Position numbers and translations under genes: made by a program. From Blautia argi (lineage in GTDB: Bacteria; Bacillota; Clostridia; Lachnospirales; Lachnospiraceae), in the NCBI RefSeq assembly GCF_003287895.1, contig NZ_CP030280.1:1433501-1497500 (forward strand): a stretch of 64,000 nt of DNA. Direction: 5' to 3'. Positions 1 through 9,500 of this stretch are shown one piece after another; the stretch's first letter is position 1, and every line of letters starts with the position of its first letter. The notes below the pieces were generated by a model. It saw only the letters and a program-made list of their open reading frames with translations. It ran no database searches and was not told the DNA's origin.

Positions 1-1084
1 TGGAATGATTTAGATCGAAAAATTCATCTGCTAATTTCATAAGATAGGCTATGGTTTCATCTTTGAACTTAGTATTTTGGGCAGTTTCGATTATAAAATG
101 CATAAATTCTTCGCTATCAATTTTATCAATTGAACCAATCATTGAAGATAAAAGATTTTCATATGATATAACTCGAAGTAAAAAATTTTTATTAAGATAT
201 TCATGTTCAATATTATTTATGAAATCCCCTTGAGCATTGGCTCTTGGCCCTTCTATAAAAAGCATTTTTGTACCGCCAGCAGAAAGAACCTTATCTGCCG
301 CGTGACGGACATCTGTTTCGGCATAGTCCTTATCTTTTAACTCATTAGATGCAACTAAAGAACCGTCAACATATATATCTAAATCACTGATTTCACGACC
401 TGATGCACCGCTTTGATTAACAGGGTGTACCTCAACGGTAGCGTTTGGTTCGTTGTACATGAGATGATATGTTCCGGCAACGAGAAGGGTAAGGATTTCC
501 CCTTCATAACTGTGCTCTAGGGCTTTTTCCATATATGCCATAAGATGCGCAGGGAGATTTGCATTTTTTTCTATAGTGAAAGTTGTCATAGTTGATTTTG
601 AATTTTTTATATTTATTAGCTTCGAAAGTAAATATATTAAACATTCGTAAGCATCTGTTGATGTAGTAATAAGAGGAAGGTTGTCACAAAGAGAATTAAG
701 GATAGTCTGATCATTGCCGCGCCTTACAGCGTTTGTTTTTGAAAGTTCTGGAAAACGAGCAGGTTTATTTAAAAATGGTTCATTTGAGCCACCTAATGCC
801 TTGTCGAGTACCTCCATTTCAAAAGGCACAATTACTTTATGGCAAATTGTTCTTGCATCATATGCACCTGGCAATTCGGATTTTTTTTGTAAACATAAAG
901 TATTAATACTTTCATCTGTTGCTTTTGCAAGTATAGCTGTAAATAACACATATTTATATGTAAGATGGGTATTATCAATTACAAAATCAATAAAATCCTT
1001 GTGGGCACATGTTGAATTGATAGTCCGTTGAGCATCGACATATGCGGCATTAAGTTTGGCTGAAGCGTTCTCTTTTAATCCCAT
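1..1084 (-). CDS. SacI-family type II restriction endonuclease (3' end outside window)
   Basis: About 361 codons are open on the minus strand from an ATG at 1082-1084, preceded by an AGGAGG site, and run off the left edge. The protein has the layout I recall for SacI-family restriction enzymes: a motif YDARTICHKVIVP near residue 90, then LGGSNEPFLNKPARFP, and a likely PD-(D/E)XK core where SDLDIYVDG is followed by NELKDKD (acidic residue, then ExK). Such enzymes cut unmethylated DNA at a short palindrome. A cognate methyltransferase would be needed and is not visible; it may lie left of position 1. The gene is more AT-rich than the ICE genes to its right, so it may be host DNA or ICE cargo. 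Family call fairly sure; site specificity unknown. Confidence 0.7.
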   Translation of the reverse strand, partial: MGLKENASAKLNAAYVDAQRTINSTCAHKDFIDFVIDNTHLTYKYVLFTAILAKATDESINTLCLQKKSELPGAYDARTICHKVIVPFEMEVLDKALGGSNEPFLNKPARFPELSKTNAVRRGNDQTILNSLCDNLPLITTSTDAYECLIYLLSKLINIKNSKSTMTTFTIEKNANLPAHLMAYMEKALEHSYEGEILTLLVAGTYHLMYNEPNATVEVHPVNQSGASGREISDLDIYVDGSLVASNELKDKDYAETDVRHAADKVLSAGGTKMLFIEGPRANAQGDFINNIEHEYLNKNFLLRVISYENLLSSMIGSIDKIDSEEFMHFIIETAQNTKFKDETIAYLMKLADEFFDLNHS

Positions 1085-1320
1085 TATAAGTTTCCTCCTG
1101 TTATTTGAATGATCATTGGCTGTATAAAGCCATGAGTATACATGCGGAAATAAAGTATATAAATCTATTTAAATCACATATTATTATATCAGAAAATAAA
1201 AACATTTAATAGAGTGAATCGGTAGTTGATAAAATATAAAATTATTTTGGATAGCTGGGGGTATCCAAATCTCTACAGCCTTTTTTACTGAAGACCGATG
1301 GCCCCCTTCGTGCGAATTTT

Positions 1321-1477
1321 CGCAGAATTAAACAGGGGGGATACCCGCTAAGGTCGGTTGATGTGAAAATATCCGCAGAATATCATCGCTAAAGTCGATT
1401 TTGTTTTGCCGGATAGTACCGAAATACGCAGAAAAAACGTGTAAAAAGCAGCATAAAAATCACAGTTTTTCTGCGTA
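1321..1477. repeat. Iteron-like repeats upstream of the ICE replication remnant
   Basis: The heptamer CGCAGAA occurs at 1321, 1374 and 1427, exactly 53 bp apart each time. An inverted copy completes a perfect 12-bp inverted repeat (TACGCAGAAAAA at 1425-1436 against 1466-1477). A second near-repeat, CGCTAARGTCGRTT, occurs at 1346 and 1387. The rest of 1085-1569 holds a small hairpin (GGATA/TATCC, about 1245-1262) and no gene. Because a replication-initiator fragment follows, an origin or regulatory role is possible but is inference. Confidence 0.45.
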
Positions 1478-1569
1478 CATTTTGGCAGAAATATAATCCG
1501 AATTGTCTTGCTATTCTGTGCCGTCAGAGTGATATATGTATTACCGAATAAGAAAGGCGGGTACATATT

Positions 1570-1701
1570 ATGAAGAATGAAATCAGATTTACATTGGAAT
1601 CGAAGCAGAAACCGAAACTGGCACAGGAGATTGGAAACCTACTTAGAACAGCACCGCATTATGAACGGGTACCAAGCTGCGCATGCGACAGACGCATATA
1701 G
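1570..1701 (+). pseudogene. N-terminal fragment of an ICE protein fused to foreign sequence
   Basis: An ATG at 1570, preceded by AGAAAGGCGGG, opens a 43-codon frame starting MKNEIRFTLESKQKPKLAQE. This start resembles proteins of gut Tn1549-like elements in which the same kind of N-terminus leads a protein of several hundred residues. Here similarity seems to stop near VPSC (about 1680), after which the frame runs out at a TAG. The next recognisable sequence (replication-initiator C-terminus) is in another frame, which points to an internal deletion joining two ICE genes. It could still be made as a 43-aa peptide. Confidence 0.5.
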
Positions 1702-2116
1702 CGTGTATGAGGAAATCATCAAGGACAATATCGAGTACGACTATCTGATACAGGACAGATACCTTGACCGGGACAGGATAGAGGAAATCCTTGCCCTTAT
1801 TCTTGAAACTGTCTGCACCAAACGAAGAACAATCCGTATCGCCGGGGACGACCACCCGGCAGAGCTTGTAAAAGCAAAATTTATGAAACTGAACAGCGAA
1901 CATATCCGCTTTGTACTTGACTGTATGCAGGAAAACACCACCAAAATCCGCAACATCAAGCAGTACATGAAAGCTGCTCTTTTCAATGCCCCGTCTACGA
2001 TTGGCAGCTATTACACGTCCCTTGTATCTCACGATATGTACGGCGGGCGCACTATCCAGTCGGCAAAAAGCAAGGGCATACCCGATTACACCTGCAACGA
2101 GGGCGAAAGCCTGTAA
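1690..2116 (+). pseudogene. Replication initiator A, C-terminal DUF6017 fragment
   Basis: The frame ending at 2116 encodes what I recognise as the C-terminal DUF6017 region of the replication initiator A protein of Tn1549-like ICEs. The stretch runs from about DAYSVYEEIIKDN to SLVSHDMYGG and includes ETVCTKRRTIRIAGD. The N-terminal DNA-binding part expected upstream is absent and no good start lies at the fragment boundary. The open frame reaches back to 1577, but those first ~38 codons overlap the preceding fragment out of frame and look meaningless. It is probably non-functional in ICE replication. Confidence 0.6.
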
Positions 2117-2140
2117 ACCAACCCAAAGGAGGATTTGATT

Positions 2141-2359
2141 ATGACACAGAAAACAGGAGCTTTGATTTTTGATGAAACCGCTGACCGCTACGACATTCGC
2201 TTTGACGTAAACGACTACTACGGGGGCTTACATTGCGGCGACTGCATGGAGGTCTTTGTGCGGGGCAAATGGAAGCCTACCCGTATGGAGTACGGGGACA
2301 ACTGGTATCTTGTGGGTATTCGGGCGGCAGACCTTTCCGGGCTGCGGGTACGGATTTAA
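2141..2359 (+). CDS. DUF5348 family ICE protein
   Basis: This is a 72-aa protein starting at ATG 2141, placed 8 nt after AAAGGAGG; a TTG two codons earlier is less well placed. It contains GGLHCGDCMEVFVRGKWKPT and ends DLSGLRVRI, matching the small DUF5348 proteins found just ahead of pcfB and virD4 in Tn1549-type conjugative elements. The exact function is unknown; the fold is probably a small beta barrel. It is followed by a 90-bp gap and the PcfB gene, so it likely belongs to the conjugation operon. It appears intact. Confidence 0.7.
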   Translation: MTQKTGALIFDETADRYDIRFDVNDYYGGLHCGDCMEVFVRGKWKPTRMEYGDNWYLVGIRAADLSGLRVRI

Positions 2360-2452
2360 CAGGGCGGCGTGAAAACGGACGCTCTTTTTTCATGCCCGCC
2401 CCGCTTCCCGGCGGCGGGCATACCACCATAGAACATGAAAGGAGGACACCCA

Positions 2453-2935
2453 TTGCAGGAGGAAACCAACGAAAAGACCATAGCCCTTTACATCAAAACC
2501 GGGAAACTGACGGCACAGCAGCTCCAAAAGGCTATGAAAGCCCTGCTTGCACAGATGAAAAAGCAGCATGACAAACAGAAAATCCCGCATGGAAAGCAGA
2601 CCCTAAAGCAGCTTATGAAGCAGAACGCGGGTGTTTCCAACATTGAAATCACAAAGGACAATATCAAAGCCTTTGAGAGTACGGCGAAAAAATACGGGAT
2701 TGACTTTGCCCTAAAGAAAGACAGCACCGAAACCCCGCCCCGTTATCTTGTGTTTTTCAAGGGACGGGACGCGGACGCACTGACCGCAGCTTTCAAGGAG
2801 TTTTCCGCAAAGAAGCTGACGCAGGAACAAAAGCCCTCTATCCGCAAGCTGCTTTCCACTCTGAAAGATAAGGCGGCGGCTCTGAACGCACAGCGGGACA
2901 AAGTAAAAAACAAAGACAGGGGGATTGCAAGATGA
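2453..2935 (+). CDS. PcfB/DUF3801 family conjugation protein
   Basis: This 160-aa protein probably starts at TTG 2453, because the AAAGGAGG at 2437-2444 fits that start and overlaps the alternative in-frame ATG at 2435. The residues NIEITKDNIKAFESTAKKYGIDFALKKD and the later RYLVFFKGRDADALTAAF are typical of PcfB (DUF3801). PcfB works with the VirD4-type coupling protein in substrate recruitment for conjugative transfer. Its stop overlaps the next start (ATGA at 2932), showing translational coupling with the coupling protein. The gene looks complete although its partner is truncated. Confidence 0.8.
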   Translation: MQEETNEKTIALYIKTGKLTAQQLQKAMKALLAQMKKQHDKQKIPHGKQTLKQLMKQNAGVSNIEITKDNIKAFESTAKKYGIDFALKKDSTETPPRYLVFFKGRDADALTAAFKEFSAKKLTQEQKPSIRKLLSTLKDKAAALNAQRDKVKNKDRGIAR

Positions 2936-4152
2936 ACGCTATCAACTGGAAAAAGCTGCTGCTTCCCAACATTCCCTATCTGCTCTTTGTGTATCTTTTT
3001 GATAAAGTCGGGCAGGCGGTACGCCTTGCGCCGGGGGCTGACCTGTCCGGCAAGGTGCTGTCGCTTGGGGAGGGCTTTTCTATGGCTTTTGCAAATCCGC
3101 TTCCGAGCCTTGCCCCTATGGATTTACTGATAGGGATTTTCGGCGCGGTGCTTATCCGGCTGATTGTCTATGTCAAAGGCAAGAACGCAAAGAAATACCG
3201 CAAAGGTGTAGAATACGGCTCTGCCCGTTGGGGAACTGCCGAAGATATACGTCCCTACACCGACCCGGTATTTCAGAATAACGTGCTGCTGACACAAACG
3301 GAACGGCTTACCATGAACAGCCGCCCGAAGCAGCCGAAGTATGCAAGGAATAAAAATATCCTTGTTATCGGGGGAAGCGGCAGCGGCAAGACGAGATTTT
3401 TTGTAAAGCCGAATTTAATGCAAATGCACAGCTCATACGTTGTAACCGACCCGAAAGGAACGGTTTTAGTCGAGTGCGGGAAGCTCTTACAGCGGGGCGG
3501 CTACCGGATAAAAGTGCTGAACACGATTAACTTCAAAAAAAGCATGAAATACAATCCTTTTGCCTATCTCCGCAGCGAGAAAGACATTTTGAAACTGGTA
3601 AATACCTTGATTGCCAACACCAAAGGGGACGGGGAAAAAGCCGGGGAGGATTTTTGGGTAAAATCGGAACGGCTCTTTTACTGCGCCCTTATCGGCTACA
3701 TTTGGTACGAAGCCCCGGAGGAAGAAAAGAACTTCACGACGCTGCTTGAAATGATAAATGCGTCGGAAGCCCGCGAGGACGACCCGGAATTTCAGTCCCC
3801 CGTTGACCTCATGTTTGAACGGTTGGAGGAAAAAGACCCGGAACACTTTGCCGTCCGGCAGTATAAAAAATTCCTGCTGTCTGCGGGAAAGACAAGAAGC
3901 TCTATCCTCATTTCCTGCGGTGCGCGGCTTGCCCCCTTTGACATTAAGGAGCTGCGCGACCTTATGGAAACTGACGAAATGGAGCTTGACACCATAGGCG
4001 ACCGCAAGACCGCCCTGTTTGTTATCATTTCCGACACCGACGATACATTTAACTTTGTTGTGAGTATTCTTTACACGCAGCTTTTCAATCTGCTTTGCGA
4101 CAAGGCAGATGCTCATTGTGCAAGACCAGATATGGAACCGCGTTACCATTAA
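2932..4152 (+). pseudogene. VirD4/TraG type IV coupling protein, C-terminus lost by fusion
   Basis: The first ~392 residues are a VirD4-family coupling ATPase, which docks the relaxosome to the secretion channel at the membrane. Two membrane segments lie at about 10-25 and 63-81, and the Walker A GGSGSGKT is at about 147-154. After LFNLLCDKAD (about nt 4109) the expected Walker B region (LLDEFANIGQIP-like) is missing. The frame runs into 13 unrelated residues and stops at 4150-4152, because VirB4 sequence begins here in a different frame. Family length is about 600 aa, so a third is gone. It is unlikely to support conjugation. Confidence 0.8.
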
Positions 4153-4400
4153 CCGGGCAGAAAAGAAATCTACCCGCTACTATATGGACGAATTTCATCT
4201 GCTCTTAAAAGAGGAACAGACCGCAGCTTACAGTGTGGAGATTTGGAAGCGTTTCCGTAAATGGGGCGGCATACCGACAGCCATTACACAGAATATCAAA
4301 GACCTTTTGGCAAGCCGCGAGGTAGAAAATATCTTTGAAAACTCTGATTTTGTCCTCATGCTCAATCAGGCACAGGGCGACCGGGCTATCCTTGCAAAGC
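4109..4400 (+). pseudogene. VirB4/TraE-type conjugation ATPase, internal fragment
   Basis: About 97 codons encode the C-terminal ATPase part of the ICE VirB4 homologue: LIVQDQIWNRVTINRAEKKS, then a Walker B-like YYMDEFHLLLKEEQ, then WGGIPTAITQNIKDLL and LMLNQAQGDRAILAKQ. The N-terminal ~600 residues are missing on the left, joined to VirD4 near GCAGATG. The true C-terminus is missing on the right, where the sequence changes to a CD1108-type gene near 4397. The open frame continues out of register to 4603. This is a deletion scar, not a working gene. Confidence 0.75.
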
Positions 4401-5380
4401 AGCCCATACCCGAAAGGCAAGTAAAAAGGCAGTCAAGAAAGCGCAGGAAGCGGCTGTTTTGCGTACTTCCACTTCCCGCTTGCAGTTTACCGACGAGGAA
4501 CGGGAAACGCCAAAACTGCAACCCTACATTAAAAAATCGGAAAAAGCAGCCGACAAACTGGACGCGGCAAAGGCAGCTCTCCCGAAGCAGAAGAAACTTG
4601 TAAAAGAGCGCACCTTTGAGGAAACTACCGGAAAGGCAAAGACCCGGCTTTACTTTGAGGAACAGGAAAAGCCGATACCCGGCGGCAAAGCCCACAGTAA
4701 CCCGTTATCCCGCCCCGCGCAGGAAGCGGGTATTTTTGTTCACAACAAAATCCATAGCGTCGAGAAAGATAATTCCGGCGTGGAGGGCGCGCACAAATCG
4801 GAGGAACTTGCCGAGCGCGGCGCAAGGTACGGGACAAGAAAATTAAAACAGGGCTACCGCAGCCATAAGCTGAAACCCTACCGGGAAGCGGCAAAGGCAG
4901 AACAGGCAGCGTTTAAGGCAAACGTCAACTTCCAGTATCACAAAGCCTTGCATGAAAACCCGCAGCTTACAAGCAATCCCTCTTCCCGTTTCATGCAGAA
5001 ACAGAAAATCAAACGCCAGTATGCAAAAACCGTAAAGAAAAGCGGCGCAGCTACCGCCAAAGCTGCCTCCGGAGCGTCCCAAACAGCAGCAAAGAAAGCG
5101 GCTGCCTTTGCAGGACGACACCCGGCAGGCGTGATAATCGCTATCGCCGCGCTGCTTCTGTTCATCATGGTATCCGTAGGGCTTTCCTCTTGCGGGGCAA
5201 TGTTTTCCGGCAGCATGAACAGCGTGTTAGGGACTTCCTACACGTCCGAGGACAGCGACCTTGTGGCAACGGAACAGAGCTATGCTGCAATGGAAAATGA
5301 GCTGCAACAGGAAATTGACAATATTGAAAGCACCCACAGCGGCTATGATGAATACCGCTATGACCTTGACACTATCGGGC
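4398..5380 (+). pseudogene. CD1108-like ICE membrane protein, N-terminal part
   Basis: The frame reads HTRKASKKAVKKAQEAAV from about 4400 and continues through a very basic region to a membrane segment GVIIAIAALLLFIMVSVGLS (about nt 5127-5190). It ends at YDEYRYDLDTIGH (about 5380). This is the N-terminal and transmembrane part of the large CD1108-family ICE protein, which normally carries a C-terminal cell-wall hydrolase (CHAP or NlpC/P60) used during conjugation. The hydrolase is absent because the frame passes straight into topoisomerase III. The 5' end is also missing. One continuous ORF (4459-6300, TTG start) spans both pieces, so a chimeric protein could be made. Confidence 0.7.
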
Positions 5381-6300
5381 ATACCTTTGAAGCGGTTACA
5401 GCAGTTTTTGAATGTGCCGGACAGTCTTTTACCGCAAGGGGAAAAACGGTACTGTCTGACGGGTGGAAAGAGATTGACCGAAGATACAGGGCAGCCTTAA
5501 AGAACAAACCCGAAACGGACGACGCAGACAGCGACACAGAAAATACCCTGCCACAGTTTACCGAGGGACAGACCTTTGAAAATCCGACGGCAAAGGTAAC
5601 GGAGCATGACACAACACCGCCAAAACCTCACAACGAAGCGTCGCTGCTCTCTGCTATGGAGCGCGCCGGAAGTGAGGACACCGACCCGGACGCAGAACGC
5701 AAAGGGCTTGGAACGCCCGCCACCCGCGCCGCTGTCATTGAAAAACTGGTAAAGGGCGGCTTTGTGGAGCGAAAAGGCAAGCAGCTACTTCCCACAAAAG
5801 ACGGTATCAACCTTGTGTGCGTCCTGCCGAACACCTTGACAAGCCCGCAGCTTACCGCAGAATGGGAAAACAATCTGACGCAGATTGCAAAAGGCAAGGC
5901 AGACCCCGCCGCATTTATGGAGGGTATCGAGGATATGGCACGGGAACTGGTAAAGACCTATCCGTTTCTTTCTGATGATAAAGCGCAGATGTTCAAGCCG
6001 GAACGGGAAGCATTGGGAAGCTGCCCCCGCTGCGGTTCTCCTGTCTATGAGGGCAAGAAGAATTACTATTGCAGCAACAAGGAATGTATCTTTACCATGT
6101 GGAAAAATGACCGTTTCTTTGAAGAACGAAAAGTAACCTTTACCCCGAAGATTGCCGCTGCACTCTTACAATCCGGCAAGGTAAATGTGAAAAAGCTCTA
6201 TTCCCCAAAGACGGGCAAAACCTATGACGGAACTATCGTATTAGCTGATACGGGCGGAAAATACATCAACTACCGCATTGAACTGTCGAAGAAGAAATAA
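5381..6300 (+). pseudogene. topB: DNA topoisomerase III (TopB) C-terminal part, fused in frame
   Basis: From about TFEAVTAVFECAGQSFTARG onward this is the C-terminal half of an ICE-type topoisomerase III. It includes LLSAMERAG..ERKGLGTPATRAAVIEKL, the region just after the catalytic tyrosine domain, and a zinc-binding end CPRCGSPVYEG...CSNKEC. The N-terminal toprim domain and the active-site tyrosine region are missing. It is joined in frame to the CD1108-like piece at about 5380, giving a 613-codon hybrid ORF with a membrane anchor and a topoisomerase tail. Strand-passage activity is not expected. The ORF ends TAA at 6298-6300; 6301-6541 holds no gene. Confidence 0.8.
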
Positions 6301-6541
6301 CTGAATAGCAAGCATAGGAAAAGAGTACCCTTTTCCGTAAAATCCCTGCTTTCTCTACCGAGAACGGCGGGGATTTTTGCTTGTTGGGAAGTGTCCCAAA
6401 CCCTCTGTTTTGTAGAGGGTTTTACCCTCTGAAATCTTGAAAAAATATCTAAACTCTTTGGCAAAAACGCGGGCGCGGGGTACTGAATGATGAAACCGGA
6501 ACATACAGCGTCCGCGCTGCCGTTTGGAAAGGAGGTTACAC

Positions 6542-9500
6542 ATGGCAAGTTTACGGGACACCGTAAAGGACTATCAAGAAGAATTACGGGACGGTATCGC
6601 TTGGGTGGCGTTTTGGAAAATGGGACGTTCTTGGAACGCTGAATATTTCCACCTTGAAATGGGCGACTACCTCTACCCGGAGGACAGAAGCCGCATGGAA
6701 GAAATCAAGCAGGCTGACCCTGCCGCCGTTGTGGTAAACGGGTATTATTCCGGCTATCTTGGCGAGGATAGGAACCTTGACGAACTAACCGCCGGGGTGC
6801 GTCGCCACTACGAAAACGGATATAGCAATATCGGGGAATTTATCGAAGCCCACGACGACAGGCTGCCGCCGGAGCTTATCGAGGAAGCAAGAGCCGCCGC
6901 CCACGCTGCGGGGCTGCCTTTTTCTGAAAAAGCCTACCGGGACGGCGAAGAACCCGACCCCTATCTATTTGACGGGAGCATGAGCATGGAGGACTACGAG
7001 CTTATGCACCGCATGATTGAAAACGAAAGGAGTGAACGCATGGAAGAAACGATTTTAAGCGGGTATCTTTCTAATCTTGGGAAGTACACCGAGGGCAGAC
7101 CTGCGGGCGAATGGGTATCATTCCCCACGACTGCCGAGCATTTGAAAGAAATCTTTGACCGTATCGGGATAGACGGCAAAAACTACGGGGAGCTACATAT
7201 CACAGAATACCAGTCCTCTATTGCGGGACTGGCAGGGAAATTGACAGAGCTTGAAAGCCTTGACGAGTTGAACTATTTGGGCGAACTTTTGAAAATGCAG
7301 TTTGACGACGACCGGGAAAAATTTGTCGCAGCTATGGCATACGGCGACCATACAAGGAATTTGCAGGACATCATCAACCTTGCACAAAACCTTGATTGTT
7401 ACTGGCTTTATCCGTCCGTACAGAGTGAGGAAGATTACGGGCATTATCTGATTGAAGAACTGGACGAGTTGGAGCTGCCCGAAGAAGCAAAAAAATATTT
7501 CATGTATGAGGAATACGGGCGGGACGCTGCTATGAATGACGGGGGCAGATTTACCGAGCAGGGCTATATCTACAACAACCGCAACACCTTTACACAGTGG
7601 TACGACGGGCGGGACGTGCCGGAGGAATACCGGGTAACGCCGCAGCCGCCAGTACAGGAAAAGGAACAGGCAGACCTTGACGCTGCTGCCGCACAGCCTG
7701 CATTTGCCACAGAGCAGCCCCCGGTTCTCCCGATTATCCTATCTTCTGAAAAGCCCGCCGATAAAATGAAAGAGATTACCGACCGACTGGAACAGGGCAT
7801 TTTGGGGATTTATGAAAGCGACCGCTACGCCGATTATCTGCGTACCATGTCAAAGTTTCACAATTACAGCTTTAACAATACAATCCTTATCGCCATGCAA
7901 GGCGGCAATCTTGTGAAAGGCTATAAGCAATGGGAAAAGGAATTTGACCGCCATGTAAAGCCCGGAGAAAAAGCTATCAAGATACTTGCGCCGTCCCCGT
8001 TTACCGTCAAGAAACAGGTGGAAAAAATCGACCCGGACACCCAAAAGCCTGTTTTCGATAAGGAGGGGAAACCTGTTACCGAGGAAAAGGAAATCAAGAT
8101 ACCCGCCTTTCGTGTAGTATCTGTCTTTGATATTTCACAGACCGAGGGAAAGGAGCTTCCTGCCCTTACCTATGAGCTGACGGGCAACGTGGAACAATAC
8201 AAGGATTTTTTCGCTGCCCTTGAAAAGACTTCCCCCTTTGCTATGGGATTTGAAGCACTAAGCGGCGGCGCAAAAGGACGCTGCAATTATGAGGAAAAGC
8301 GTATCATCATCAATGAGGGTATGGACGAATTGCAGAATATCAAGACCGCAATCCATGAAATCGCCCATGCGACACTCCATGACACAGACAAAGACGCGCC
8401 GGAACGCCCCGACCGCCGCACCCGCGAGGTACAGGCAGAAAGCGTCGCCTATGCGGTCTGCCAACATTACGGGCTTGATACGTCGGACTATTCTTTTGGG
8501 TATATCGCCGGGTGGAGTAGCGGAAAAGAACTTGCAGAATTGAAAGGCTCTCTTGAAACAATCCGCAGCACCGCCGCAAAGCTGATTGATACCATAGACG
8601 GGCATTTTGCAGAAATCCAAAAGGCACAGGATAAGGAACAGACCACCGAACAGGCGCAGCCCGCACAGGAAGCTGCCAAACAGCCCGAAGCAGAAGCAGA
8701 CGCGCCGGAGCTTCCCGAAGAAACAGCCACAGTACAGGAAAAAGAAGCACAGCCGGAACAGGCTGCACCCGCCCCTTATTACACTATCAATGAAGCTGCC
8801 GCCAAACGTGCAAAGGATATGAACAGCTTTTCCGATTATAAGCAAGGCAGCGCGACGGCTGAATACAGGCATTATGTAGATGAAGCCGTACAGCTTGCAG
8901 AACGGCAGAAACAGCGGGTAGACCCGATGTACCATGAGAAAATCGACAGCCTGCTTGACACCTACGCCCGGAAACTGGCGGCGAACATGAACAAAGGCTA
9001 TGAGATTGACGCGCGTGTTCCCTCTATCCTGATTGCGGGCGGCTCTAACTTTCCCACAAGGAAGAAAGAAAAGCAGAACGCAGCCCGCGACAGCAATTAT
9101 CGGGAATGGCAGGACATACAAGGGCTTCTTGATAAAATCCGCAGCACTGGCATGGGCGGTATCAGCGCAGACGACCCGCAGGCAGTACAGAAATTAGAAA
9201 AGAAACTGGAAAGCCTTGAAAAATCACAGGAAACCATGAAAGCCGTAAACGCCTATTACCGCAAGCATAAGACCCTTAACGGCTGCCCGCATTTACCGCC
9301 GGAGGAACTGGAAAAACTGAAAGCAGACATGGCGAGCAGTTGGCATTTGGAGGACAAGCCCTTTGCGACTTGGGCGTTATCCAACAACAGCGCAGAAATC
9401 CGGCGCGTGAAAGACCGTATCAAATCCCTTTCACAGCAAAAAGAAATCGGTTTTGTGGGTTGGGAATTTGACGGCGGCAAGGTGGAAGCAAACACCGAAG

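Noticed and set aside
714..1031. A plus-strand ORF near the left edge
   Set aside because: It is a shadow of the minus-strand SacI-like gene, which has a ribosome site and family motifs.
1245..1350. oriT at the GGATA/TATCC hairpin left of the ICE genes
   Set aside because: The hairpin is short and I cannot match a nick consensus; kept only as part of the iteron region.
3487..4149. Long minus-strand ORFs opposite virD4, and others opposite the antirestriction gene
   Set aside because: GC-rich coding sequence gives long antisense frames; the plus-strand proteins have clear domains.
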